From assembly GCA_036005845.1 (NCBI GenBank), contig DASYQD010000025.1, positions 1 through 64,000 on the forward strand: 64,000 nucleotides of DNA, read 5' to 3'. The stretch comes from DASYQD01 sp036005845 (lineage in GTDB: Bacteria > Acidobacteriota > Thermoanaerobaculia > Multivoradales > JAIOJS01). Below, piece after piece: positions 47,564-55,580 of this stretch; within the stretch, counting starts at the first letter, position 1; each line of letters opens with the position of its first letter. The translations under genes were made by a program, and so were the position numbers. The notes beneath the pieces were generated by a model, which did no database searches, had not been told where the DNA came from, and saw only the letters and a list, made by a program, of their open reading frames with translations.

Positions 47564-47791
47564 TGAGCAGCGATCCTAGTAGCCTAGACTGTGAACGGAG
47601 TCCGCATGCCCGCACAAGATCCGCTCGAACTCGCCCCTCAGCGCTCGTTGCGCGGCGTTCTGGGCGCACTGTGCAAGCGCTCAGTCCCTCAAAGGTCGTG
47701 GCACCAGGCCAAACTTGATGCGTGGCACGCCGCTGCGTTCCTCAGTGAGGCCGCAGATCGGCGCTCGAGGCGAGCGGATCGCTAGTCAGCG
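47564..47791. other. Intergenic region between ATP-grasp paralogues
   Basis: 228 bp without a convincing gene. One short plus-strand open frame starts at 47591 but has no ribosome-binding site, no family pattern, and ends in Arg-rich sequence. A promoter for the minus-strand ATP-grasp gene downstream should lie here; no clear -35/-10 pair is visible. Confidence 0.4.
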
Positions 47792-49051
47792 TCACTCGTA
47801 CCTCAGCAGCTGCCGCACCGCCGCCGCGTCGTGAGCGACTTGCTCGGCGTCGGGGTGGAGCAGGTACACCTCGTAAGACTTGCTGCGCAGGTCGACGGTC
47901 TGCGCGAGCGGCATCCCCGGGCGGCGCAGCAGGCCGGTGCCGACGAAAGAGGGCAACGCTTCGACCTCGGGTAGGCCGTGCAGAGCGCGAATGCGCGGGA
48001 TCGCCACCGGCTGGATGCCGGAGACGATGCGCGCCGCGAGGCTGTCGTAGCGCGCGTAGTTCACGTCGCGCGACGACAGCGGCAGCTCGTCTAGGTAGTG
48101 ACAGGCGGCGAGCTCGAAGAGGCTCCTGCCGTGGAGCATCGAGGCGAGCATCGGCTGGTTGCCGCCCGGCAGCCGCGCGCCCACCTCGATGAGGCACGGG
48201 CCGCGGTCGTCGACCTTGACCTCCATGTGCACCGGCGCGCGCACGAGCTCGAGCCCGTCGATGACGGCGGCGGCGTACCTCGCCAGCTCCCAGAACAGTG
48301 GCGTCGTGGTGTCGACCTTGATCGTCTCGTAGTAGAGGTTGGGCACGCCGTGGCTCTCGCGGCGGTCGTAGAGCCAGACGTCGGTGATGAGGAAGTCGCC
48401 GCGGCGGTCGACCATGCCGTTGACCGCCAGCTCGCGGCCGCCGATGTACTCCTCGAGCAGCACCTCGCCGGCGCCGCTCTCGAGCACCTCCTGGCAGCCG
48501 CGCAGCAGCTCTCCGCGGCTGGCGGCGAAGGTGACGTGCGCCGAGCCGGCGCCGCCGGTGGGCTTGACGACGATCGGCCAGCGGCCGAGCTGCTCCTGGA
48601 AGGCGATCGCCTCGTCGGCGTTCTTCACCACCGCGCCGGCGTTGATGCGCACGTCGGAGTGCCGGCGCAGGTGCTCCTTCATGACGCCCTTGTCGCGGCA
48701 GCGCTCGATGACCTCGCGCCGGTTCCAGCCGAGCCCGAGCAGCTCGGCGAGCTCGGCGCCGTAGAGCACGCTCATCTCGTCCCACGGCACGATGCCGGAG
48801 AAGCCGTCGGGGAAGTCGCGCGAGAGCTGCGCGGCCACTTCCGCAATCGGCTCCCCCGCCGCTTCGTAGGCGGCCGCGATGTCGTCGCCGAGCTTGCCGC
48901 GCCAGCCGCCGTGCCGCCACTGGCCCGTGCGCCCCGGCGACGTCAGCACCGCCACGCCGGGCAGGCCGACGCGGCCGAGGAACTCCACCATCCGCCGCGC
49001 GTAGTCGTCGGTGGGGTCGAGGACGATGTAGGGAGCGGGCAACGGACGCAT
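47792..49051 (-). CDS. ATP-grasp enzyme, tandem paralogue B
   Basis: 419 aa from the ATG at 49051 (an in-frame TTG at 49087 is less likely). Same architecture as paralogue A: 'RDKGVMKEHLRRHSDVRIN', 'WPIVVKPTGGAGSAHVTFA', 'VLLEEYIGGRELAVNGMV' and 'VHMEVKVDDRGPCLIEVGARLPGG', ending with an HPDAEQVAHDA helix like that of A. The two genes are separated by 228 bp with no other support for a gene between them. They may act in sequence in one small pathway, or form a heteromer. Confidence 0.85.
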   Translation of the reverse strand: MRPLPAPYIVLDPTDDYARRMVEFLGRVGLPGVAVLTSPGRTGQWRHGGWRGKLGDDIAAAYEAAGEPIAEVAAQLSRDFPDGFSGIVPWDEMSVLYGAELAELLGLGWNRREVIERCRDKGVMKEHLRRHSDVRINAGAVVKNADEAIAFQEQLGRWPIVVKPTGGAGSAHVTFAASRGELLRGCQEVLESGAGEVLLEEYIGGRELAVNGMVDRRGDFLITDVWLYDRRESHGVPNLYYETIKVDTTTPLFWELARYAAAVIDGLELVRAPVHMEVKVDDRGPCLIEVGARLPGGNQPMLASMLHGRSLFELAACHYLDELPLSSRDVNYARYDSLAARIVSGIQPVAIPRIRALHGLPEVEALPSFVGTGLLRRPGMPLAQTVDLRSKSYEVYLLHPDAEQVAHDAAAVRQLLRYE

Positions 49052-49105
49052 CTTAGAGCCACGCGCGCTCGCTGCGTCGCGGCTCAAACGCTACTCGTCG
49101 CGGCG

Positions 49106-49558
49106 CTACTCGTCGCGGCTCTCGTCCTCGCCGTCCTCGTCGCCGTCCTCATCGTCCTCCTCCGCCCGCGCCTCGATCTCCTTCTCCACCAGCTCCGCCA
49201 TGCCGCGCTTCTTGCGCGTCTTGTGGAACTCGCCGAGCAGGTGGTCGAGCTCCCGGTCGGAGAGGTCGTCGAGGTCGGCCATGCCGGTGCGGGCCTTGGC
49301 GATGGCACGCAGCAGCTCGTCGAGCTTCAGGTGGATCTCGCGCGAGTCGCGGTTCTGCGTCGCCTGGATGAGGAAGACCATCAGGAAGGTCACGATGGTG
49401 GTGCCAGTGTTGATCACCAGCTGCCAGGTGTCGGAGAAGTGGAAGAGCGGCCCGCTCACCGCCCAGACGATGATGATGAGCAGGGCGATGAAGAACGCCC
49501 AGACCGAGCCCACGGCCTTGGCGGTGATGCGCGAGAAGCGGCGAAAGAGGTCCTTCAC
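49106..49558 (-). CDS. Low-affinity iron permease-family membrane protein
   Basis: 150 aa. 'FRRFSRITAKAVGSVWAFFIALLIIIVWAVSGPLF' and 'INTGTTIVTFLMVFLIQATQNRDSREIHLKLDELLRA' are the two membrane spans and the conserved loop of the PF04120 (low-affinity iron permease) family. A strongly acidic C-terminal tail (EEDDEDGDEDGED) is appended. Evidence for iron transport in bacterial members is weak; several are better viewed as generic small membrane proteins. Confidence 0.85.
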   Translation of the reverse strand: MKDLFRRFSRITAKAVGSVWAFFIALLIIIVWAVSGPLFHFSDTWQLVINTGTTIVTFLMVFLIQATQNRDSREIHLKLDELLRAIAKARTGMADLDDLSDRELDHLLGEFHKTRKKRGMAELVEKEIEARAEEDDEDGDEDGEDESRDE

Positions 49559-49722
49559 GGCGGCCAGCCTGCGAGCGCAAATCTTGTGCCGCGGCGGGCG
49601 GTCTCTGCTAGCGTTCGCGCAGTGACCAGCGCACGCGTGGCTTCGGGTCGAGCCGGCTGAGCCCTCGGCGCGCGCGCCCGTGAGGCGCGCGATGGAGCGG
49701 CGCCGGCGAGCGGAGGGGCCGT

Positions 49723-50577
49723 GTGCGGCCGCTGACGCTCGGCGCCACCGTCGCCGCGGTCGCCGTCCTGCTCTTCCTCGCCGAGCGCCGCTGGCCGCTG
49801 CGGCGGCCGCGGGCCGCGCTCTTCGCCGGCCTCGCGGTGAACCTCCTCGTCGCCGGGATCGCTCTCGCCGTCGCCGCGACCACGGTACGGCCGTTGGTGC
49901 TGCGCGCGCTCGGGCTCGCCACTCACGATCGCGTCGGCCTCTTCGCCTGGCTGCCGCTGCCGGCGCCGCTCGAAGCGGTGCTCGCCTTCCTGCTCCTCGA
50001 CCTCAGCTTCTACTGGTGGCACCGCGCCAACCACCGGCTGCCGCTGCTCTGGCGCTTCCACAACGTGCACCACTTCGACCCCGCCCTCGACGTGTCGACG
50101 GCGCTGCGCTTCCACTTCGTCGAGATCGCCCTCTCCGCCGCCTTCCGCGTCGTGCAGGTGGTGCTGCTCGGTCTCGGCGCCGGCGTCTACTGGGCGTACG
50201 AGCTCTGCTTCCAGGCCAACACGCTCTTCCACCACAGCAACGTGCGGCTTCCGATCGCGCTCGAGCGCGCCCTCAACCGGTTGATGGTGACGCCGCGCAT
50301 GCACGGCATCCATCACTCCCAGGTGGAGGCGGAGGCGATGTCGAACTACGGCGTGCTGCTGCCGTGGTGGGACCGCCTCCACCGCACGCTGCGCCTCAAC
50401 GTGCCGCAGCAGGCGATCGCGATCGGCGTGCCCGGCTACGCGCGGCCGGAGGACAACCGGCCGCTCGGTCTGCTGGCGGCGCCCTTCGTCAGCCAACGCG
50501 ACTACTGGCGGCGGCAGGACGGCGTCGCCGTGGAGCGCGAGACTCTCCCCGGCACGCCGAGCGAGCTGGCGGAGTGA
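49723..50577 (+). CDS. Fatty acid hydroxylase/sterol desaturase-family protein
   Basis: 284 aa. Several membrane spans and the conserved di-iron histidine clusters: HRANH (100-104), HNVHH (113-117) and HGIHH (near 193). The ordering matches the PF04116 family, which hydroxylates or desaturates lipid, sterol or carotenoid substrates with O2 at the membrane. The start is GTG at 49723 with CGGAGGGG upstream. Substrate unknown. Confidence 0.9.
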   Translation: MRPLTLGATVAAVAVLLFLAERRWPLRRPRAALFAGLAVNLLVAGIALAVAATTVRPLVLRALGLATHDRVGLFAWLPLPAPLEAVLAFLLLDLSFYWWHRANHRLPLLWRFHNVHHFDPALDVSTALRFHFVEIALSAAFRVVQVVLLGLGAGVYWAYELCFQANTLFHHSNVRLPIALERALNRLMVTPRMHGIHHSQVEAEAMSNYGVLLPWWDRLHRTLRLNVPQQAIAIGVPGYARPEDNRPLGLLAAPFVSQRDYWRRQDGVAVERETLPGTPSELAE

Positions 50578-50656
50578 CGAGCTCGCGGCGAATAGCGTGA
50601 CCCTGTAGCGGGTCAAACAATGCACCGCGGACAATCCCGTGACCCACTTCTTTCCA

Positions 50657-50685
50657 TTGTGAAGCAGCACACAAGAAGGCTATGT
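50657..50685 (+). promoter_or_regulatory. Candidate promoter upstream of the secreted protease
   Basis: TTGTGA (50657-50662) and CTATGT (50680-50685) are 17 bp apart on the plus strand in a conspicuously A/T-richer stretch of the 257-bp gap before the protease gene. A leader of roughly 140 nt would follow. The elements are imperfect. Confidence 0.35.
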
Positions 50686-50834
50686 CATTAGAAATACATG
50701 GCTTGCTCTCGCAACGCTCGCCGCGCGGCCCTGGCACGGTCCTCGCTGCTCGGCGCTTCCGCAGCTTTCGTGTGCAACGCCCGGCGTGTCGCCGGGACCT
50801 CGGTCACCGCGGTAACCACTTCGGAGGTCACTCG

Positions 50835-52424
50835 ATGAAGCACTGGGTTTCCCGCCTCGGGCTCGCGGCGCTTTGTACCGCCATCTCCCTCCCTGCCGGC
50901 GCCGCGATGCCGGCTTTCACCTGGGACCCGGAGGTGCTGCCGGAGACGGTCGGCACGCCCCGCGATCCCGCCGAGGCCGTGGCGGCGATGGGGCAGCTGC
51001 AGAAGACGCTCGCCGCCGGGCAGGTCGAACGCGGCGTGCGCTTCGAGGCGGTCGTCAACGTGACGGCGGCGGAGCGCAAGGCCATGGACGACGTCGTCAA
51101 TGCCAGGGACGGCAAGCTCCTGGTGGGCGTCAACAAGGCGATCGGAGCGCTGGTGAATTTCACCGGCGCCGGCAGCCTTGGCACGCGCACCCGTGACCTC
51201 GCCCTCGGCTCGGTCCGCGGCGACGGCCAGGGCGGCTTCACCTGGACCGCTTCCGTCCGCTCGCCGGGCGCCGAAGCGATGCGCGTCCACTTCACCGGCC
51301 TCGATCTCCCCGAAGGCGCCGGCCTCTACATCTACAACGAGAAGGGCCAGGCGTTCGGGCCGTACACCGGCCGCGGCCCCAACGGCAACGGCGACCTCTT
51401 CACCAACACGGTGTTCGGCGAGCTGGCGCTCCTCCAGCTGCAGGCGCCCGCCGGCGTCCGCATCCCCGGCTTCCGCGTCGAGGAAGCGGGCGTGCTGGGC
51501 AAGCGTTTCCTGCTGCCCCGCTACAACCCGTCCGGCATGTTCGATCCCAACGACCTCTCCTCGCTCGGCACGGCGAAGGCGTTCTGCTCCTACAACGCGT
51601 CCTGCATCGTCAACGCCGCCTGCCAGTCGAGCACGGCGGTCAGCGCCGCCAAGCAGGCCGTGGCGACGATCCTCTTCACCTCCGGCGGCAGCCAGTACAT
51701 CTGCACCGGCCAGCTCATTCGCGACACCGATAACAACACGGTGATCCCGTACTTCGAGACCGCGCACCACTGCATCAGCAGCAGCGGCGAGGCCTCGAGC
51801 CTCGAGACCTACTTCGACTACACGGCGACCTGCAGCAGCCCGAACTGCACGCAGCCCTACAACAACACCGGCGATACGGTCGGCGCGACGATCAAGGCCA
51901 CGGGCTCCTCGAGCGACTACTCGCTGCTGCAGCTCTCCTCGGCGCCCGTCACCAAGGACGGCACCGCTACGTACCTGGGCTGGAACGCGACCGACATCTC
52001 CAACACCACCACCCAGCTCTACCGCATCAGCCATCCCAAGGGCGCGCCGCAGGCCTACTCCGAGCAGAAGGTCGACCCCAGCAAGCCCACCTGCCGCACC
52101 CTGCCGCGCGGCTCCTTCCTTTACAGCAAGGACAACCTCGGCGCCACCGAGGGCGGCAGCAGCGGCTCGGCGGTCGTCAACGGCGCCGGCGAGATCGTCG
52201 GTCAGCTCTACGGCGCCTGCGGCACCAACCTGAACGACGTCTGCGACGCCAACAACAACGCCACGGTGGACGGCGCCTTCGCGGCCACCTACCCGAACGT
52301 CGCGGCGTTCTTGAACCCCGGCGGCGGCGGCTCCTGCTCGCCGGCCGGCAGCGCCTGCAGCAGCGGCAGCCAGTGCTGCTCGGGCCAGTGCAAGGGCAAG
52401 CCCGGCAACCAGACCTGCCACTAG
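50835..52424 (+). CDS. Secreted trypsin-like (lysyl endopeptidase-type) protease with Cys-rich tail
   Basis: 529 aa. The ATG at 50835 has GGAGG upstream and a signal peptide (LGLAALCTAISLPAGAAM). A propeptide-like region of about 230 residues includes 'RVHFTGLDLPEGAGLYIYN'. The protease domain has ETAHHC (His312 or His311), 'DYSLLQLSS' for the Asp, and TEGGSSGSAVV with nucleophile Ser443. The GSSGS form is characteristic of lysyl endopeptidase-like enzymes. The last 33 residues are a Gly linker and a six-cysteine motif (C-x6-C-x5-CC-x3-C-x8-C). An efficient hairpin terminator lies 40 bp after the stop. Confidence 0.9.
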   Translation: MKHWVSRLGLAALCTAISLPAGAAMPAFTWDPEVLPETVGTPRDPAEAVAAMGQLQKTLAAGQVERGVRFEAVVNVTAAERKAMDDVVNARDGKLLVGVNKAIGALVNFTGAGSLGTRTRDLALGSVRGDGQGGFTWTASVRSPGAEAMRVHFTGLDLPEGAGLYIYNEKGQAFGPYTGRGPNGNGDLFTNTVFGELALLQLQAPAGVRIPGFRVEEAGVLGKRFLLPRYNPSGMFDPNDLSSLGTAKAFCSYNASCIVNAACQSSTAVSAAKQAVATILFTSGGSQYICTGQLIRDTDNNTVIPYFETAHHCISSSGEASSLETYFDYTATCSSPNCTQPYNNTGDTVGATIKATGSSSDYSLLQLSSAPVTKDGTATYLGWNATDISNTTTQLYRISHPKGAPQAYSEQKVDPSKPTCRTLPRGSFLYSKDNLGATEGGSSGSAVVNGAGEIVGQLYGACGTNLNDVCDANNNATVDGAFAATYPNVAAFLNPGGGGSCSPAGSACSSGSQCCSGQCKGKPGNQTCH

Positions 52425-52463
52425 TCGAATGAGCGGCGCCGGCTTGCCGGCGCTCGCGTGATG

Positions 52464-52487
52464 AAAGGGGGCCGCTCGGCCCCCTTT
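52464..52487. terminator. Bidirectional intrinsic terminator
   Basis: Perfect 10-bp stem AAAGGGGGCC / GGCCCCCTTT with loop GCTC, flanked by CTCTTT on the plus strand, between the convergent protease and outer-membrane protein genes. The A-T ends of the stem make it work on either strand. A second 8-bp hairpin (GCGCCGGC/GCCGGCGC) lies just upstream at 52436-52453. Confidence 0.9.
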
Positions 52488-52530
52488 CTCTTTCCGCGCG
52501 ATTGCTTCACGCGCCCGTCGCGTGTCCCGC

Positions 52531-53553
52531 CTACCAGCGCCCCTGCACGCCGAAGAGCCAGTTGCGCTTCGCGGTGAGCTGCAGGCCGTTGACGTCCTGG
52601 TAGAGCGGCTGCTGCACGAAGACGTACGCCGCCCAGGGCTCGCGCAGCGCCACGCGCAGGCCGGGGCTGGCGAAGACGAAGTCACCGCCGGTGAGCGCCG
52701 GGTCTTCGCCGCTCGTGCCGACGTCGTCGCGCAGCTTGTGCCGCAGGTTGAGCTGGAGCACGCCCTCGAGCCGGCCGGCGAGCGGCATCGCGGCGCCGGT
52801 GTTGAGCTGCCAATCGTCGCCGAGGCGGTAGTCGTCGCGGCCGCTGCCGTTGCGCCGGTAGCCGAGCGAGACGAACCAGGGGACGGTCGCCGTGTTGCCC
52901 ATGCCGCCGCTCTTCAACGCGCGGCCGCGCAGCGAGCCGCGCAGTGTGGCGCCGAGCGTCGCGTCGGTCGAGCCGCTGCCGGTCTGGATGGGCAGCTCGG
53001 CGACCTCGCCCTCACTGTTCGCGCGGTCGTCCTTGCCGGTCGGCAGCTCGACGCCACCGGTGAGCCAGAGACTGGTGCGGCCGCGGTTGACGGCGAGCCA
53101 CTGCGCTTCGAGTGCAACGTCGCCGAAGCCGCGTAGCGTCCACTCCTCGCGAGTCGGCTCGTCGTGGTGGCCCTCGTGCTTGGCGCCGCCGGGCTCGTCC
53201 TCGGGCTGCTCGAGGTGTTCGTGGAAACGGTTCATCCACGGCACGTTGATGCCGAGCAGCAGCCGCGAGGTGGGCGCGTAGCGCAGGCCCAGCGTCGCGG
53301 TGCGGTTGATCGTGCGCACTTCGTCGTGGTCGCTGGGCAGCTCGCCCACCGCCGCCGAGCGGGTGCCGATGCGGGGCTGGTCCTGGTCGATGTACTGGAA
53401 CGAGAGGTCGAGCGCCCAACTGCCCGCCGCGGGCAGGTTGAACGCGTGGGTGTCGATGGGACAGAAAGCTGCGCCGCAGCTCGCCCGCGCCGCAGCGTGG
53501 CCGAACGCCACGAGGGCGACGAGCAGAGCGGCAGCCGATGTGGATCTACGCAC
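52531..53553 (-). CDS. Outer-membrane beta-barrel protein of the metal island
   Basis: 340 aa. A GTG start at 53553 is preferred because GGAGG sits seven bases upstream. ATGs at 53559 and 53577 are too near to or too far from it. Signal peptide (SAAALLVALVAFGHAAARA), two cysteines just after it (SCGAAFC), then amphipathic strands ending in W, a normal outer-membrane barrel end. Has a His/Glu-rich insert (KHEGHHDEPTREE) that could bind metal. Paralogous to the barrel at 54050-54958: 'GYRRNGSGRDDYRLGDDW' versus 'GYRRNGEGHGYRFGDEM'. Confidence 0.75.
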   Translation of the reverse strand: MRRSTSAAALLVALVAFGHAAARASCGAAFCPIDTHAFNLPAAGSWALDLSFQYIDQDQPRIGTRSAAVGELPSDHDEVRTINRTATLGLRYAPTSRLLLGINVPWMNRFHEHLEQPEDEPGGAKHEGHHDEPTREEWTLRGFGDVALEAQWLAVNRGRTSLWLTGGVELPTGKDDRANSEGEVAELPIQTGSGSTDATLGATLRGSLRGRALKSGGMGNTATVPWFVSLGYRRNGSGRDDYRLGDDWQLNTGAAMPLAGRLEGVLQLNLRHKLRDDVGTSGEDPALTGGDFVFASPGLRVALREPWAAYVFVQQPLYQDVNGLQLTAKRNWLFGVQGRW

Positions 53554-53614
53554 TGGCATACCTCCGGGCCGGCCCATTTGCGTGTGGCCGGCGGTCTCAG
53601 TTGCTGATGAGTAC

Positions 53615-54007
53615 CTACGGGAGGCGGGCCGGGAGGTCCGGAGGGGGTTGCTCGGGCTCGGGCGAGGCGTGCGCGGCCGCGATTGCCGGAATCGGCGACA
53701 CGGCGTGAGCGAAGCTCGGCTGCGGCACACCGGCGGCGCGCGTCAGCACGGCGAGCGGGCCGGTCGCGGGCGGCGTGCTCATCGGCACGTGGTCGTCACA
53801 ACGCAACCAACGTGGGCCTGAATTCGAGTGGCGATGCCGGGCGTGCGCGTGCAGCGGGCAGACGCCCTTGGTGCAGCACGGCATCGGCACGACGCACGAG
53901 CGCGCTGGCGCGACGGCGGCGGCGGCGACGCCGGCTACAAGCTGCAGCGCAGCGATAAAGCTGAGCGCGGCGGCGAGGAACCGCAACCGGGTGGACGGGC
54001 CGCTCAC
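53615..54007 (-). CDS. Small secreted Cys/His-rich protein (CC motif)
   Basis: 130 aa. The start is GTG at 54007. Signal sequence (FLAAALSFIAALQLVAGVAAAA), then 'CVVPMPCCTKGVCPLHAHARHRH', a cluster of four Cys and four His suggesting metal binding. The C-terminal half is Pro/Ala-rich and probably unstructured. It lies between the two outer-membrane barrel genes on the same strand. No known family is recognised. It shares the 'signal peptide plus CC motif' plan with the proteins at 55581-55922 and 56026-56433. Confidence 0.6.
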   Translation of the reverse strand: MSGPSTRLRFLAAALSFIAALQLVAGVAAAAVAPARSCVVPMPCCTKGVCPLHAHARHRHSNSGPRWLRCDDHVPMSTPPATGPLAVLTRAAGVPQPSFAHAVSPIPAIAAAHASPEPEQPPPDLPARLP

Positions 54008-54049
54008 GCTTCACATGGTAGCGCCTCGCGGCCCGACGATCCGCCGCCA

Positions 54050-54958
54050 CTAGAACGCGTAACGCGCCTCGACGAGGAGCTGCCAGCGGCTGGCGAGCCC
54101 GCCCCGGTCGACGCGCGACGCAACTGGCGCGGCGGCCGAGAGGCCGAGCGCGAGCTGCTCGGTCGCCACGTACTCGACGCCCGGCGCGAGGAGCAGCTCG
54201 CTGCGCCGCGTGCCGGGCACCGGCGCGCCGCGCAGGCGGTCGGCTTCGCGGTGAACCAGCGAAGCCTCGAGCAGTGCGAAGACCTCGTGCCCCGGCACCT
54301 CGTAGCGCCGCGGCAGCACGATCGCCTCGGCGTCGAGATCCAGGCGCATCTCGTCGCCGAACCGATAGCCGTGCCCTTCGCCGTTGCGGCGGTAGCCGAC
54401 GGAGGCCGCCTGCACGTGCCGCCGGTGCGCCTGTTGGTAGGAGAGATCGGCGAAGAAGTCGGTCGACTCGCTTCCCGGCTGCACGGCTTCACGCAGCGAG
54501 AGCGGCAGCTCGGCATCGCGAGGGAGCGCGCGCCGAGCTCCCGTCGGCAGCTCGACCCCGAAGCCGAGCGCCGCCTGGCGGTCGCGCCAGCGGCCGAGCT
54601 GGCGGAAGAATCGATACTTGCCGCTCAGCTTGACGTCGCCGAGGCCGGAGAGCCGCGTCTCGGGGCCATGGCGCCTTTTCGCGGTGCGCTCGACGCGCGG
54701 GATGGTCGCCGCGAAGCTCCAGCTCGTCGCCGGCGTGTAGCGCACGTCGATGGCGGCGACCGCTTCGCCCAACTCGGCCCCGTCGTCGCTGCGCTCCTCG
54801 CCGAGCGTGAAGCGGCCGTTCACCGCCAGACCGTGGTACGCGCCAGTGCCGGGGGTCGGCGTACGCAAGGGCGCACCCGCGGCCGGGCCCGCCGCGCCGG
54901 CCGCGACCAGGACGGCGGCCGCGATCGTCCTCGCTGGCGACAGATCGAGGCGGCTCAT
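54050..54958 (-). CDS. Outer-membrane beta-barrel protein coupled to the HMA selenoprotein
   Basis: 302 aa. The ATG at 54958 has GGAGG upstream and overlaps the TGA of the HMA gene (ATGA). Signal peptide (TIAAAVLVAAGAAGPAAGA) and amphipathic strands ending in 'LLVEARYAF' with the terminal Phe typical of outer-membrane barrels. Motifs 'LSGLGDVKLSGKYRFF', 'GFGVELPTGA' and 'GYRRNGEGHGYRFGDEM' place it in the MetA/transporter group and show paralogy to 52531-53553. Translational coupling suggests it works with the HMA protein, for example in moving a metal across the outer membrane. Confidence 0.78.
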   Translation of the reverse strand: MSRLDLSPARTIAAAVLVAAGAAGPAAGAPLRTPTPGTGAYHGLAVNGRFTLGEERSDDGAELGEAVAAIDVRYTPATSWSFAATIPRVERTAKRRHGPETRLSGLGDVKLSGKYRFFRQLGRWRDRQAALGFGVELPTGARRALPRDAELPLSLREAVQPGSESTDFFADLSYQQAHRRHVQAASVGYRRNGEGHGYRFGDEMRLDLDAEAIVLPRRYEVPGHEVFALLEASLVHREADRLRGAPVPGTRRSELLLAPGVEYVATEQLALGLSAAAPVASRVDRGGLASRWQLLVEARYAF

Positions 54959-55452
54959 TTCGCCGCCTCCCAACGCGAGATCTCGATGCGCTCGCCCTGG
55001 GCGTCGCCGCGCCAAGCGCCGTAGACGATCGCCTCCGCGCCCGGCTTCAGCTCCCCGCGAAGCTTTTCGACCAGCGGTCCGGAGAGCGCGAAGGGCTGCT
55101 TGGTACCGGTCGTCATCAGCTTGCCGTCGGACGCCAGCGAGCCTCGCACCTCAATGGAGGTGCCTTCGACGTCGTAACCGGCGTTGACGAGCTCCTGGCG
55201 CAGCTCCGCGTAACGCGCCGGCCGATCGGCGCGCGGGACGAAGACGAAGTGCCCCGTCTTCACGTCGGTGACCCGCATGTCTTTCGGCTTGGGAGCAAAC
55301 GAGAGACGGCGCACGGCCGTCGTGATGTTGTGCACTCAAAGGCCGCAGAGGTAGCCGTTGACGTCGAGCTCGACGCGGCGGACCTCGGCCCCGAGCGGCA
55401 ATGCGAAGGCGGTGAGCAAGGCGAAGGCGGCGAGGCGGCGACCGCTAGGCAT
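54955..55452 (-). CDS. Secreted HMA-like domain selenoprotein (CxxU), candidate
   Basis: 165 aa if the TGA at 55336-55338 is read as selenocysteine. The ATG at 55452 has GAGGAG upstream, followed by a signal peptide (LAAFALLTAFALPLGA). The mature protein starts as an HMA fold: strand 'RRVELDVNGYLCGLU' with Cys36 and Sec39 in place of the metal-binding CxxC, helix 'VHNITTAVRRL', strands 'MRVTDVKTGHFVFVP', helix 'RYAELRQELVNAGYDVEG'. The HMA pattern runs straight through the TGA. The final 70 residues are another beta-rich region. A hairpin resembling a bacterial SECIS follows, and selC is in the window. The alternative, a 38-residue peptide followed by a GTG-started gene, would split the domain and leave its first strand useless. 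Confidence 0.8.
55305..55321 (-). promoter_or_regulatory. Candidate bacterial SECIS hairpin
   Basis: On the coding strand, 14 nt after the in-frame UGA, GACGGC and GCCGTC form a 6-bp stem around the five-base loop CGTGC, so the loop starts 21 nt after the UGA. A short stem at this distance with a G in the first two loop positions meets the published description of bacterial SECIS elements that recruit SelB. It lies inside the coding region, as expected in bacteria. Confidence 0.65.
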
Positions 55453-55580
55453 GGCACAGACTCCTCGAGCTTCGTAGCTCATTGACCTCGTTGTGGGCGT
55501 CATCACGCAGGGCGGGCGAGTGACCGCCGTGCGGCCGCGGCGCGGCTGGGCGCACTACGCCCAGTGGCCGCGGGACGCTC

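Noticed and set aside
47591..47785. Short plus-strand frame between the ATP-grasp genes
   Set aside because: No ribosome-binding site, no family pattern and an Arg-rich end; not supported as a gene.
54955..55335. Stand-alone 126-residue gene starting GTG directly after the TGA
   Set aside because: It would begin in the middle of an HMA domain without its first strand or signal peptide, and no ribosome-binding site precedes the GTG. Read-through as selenocysteine explains the sequence better.
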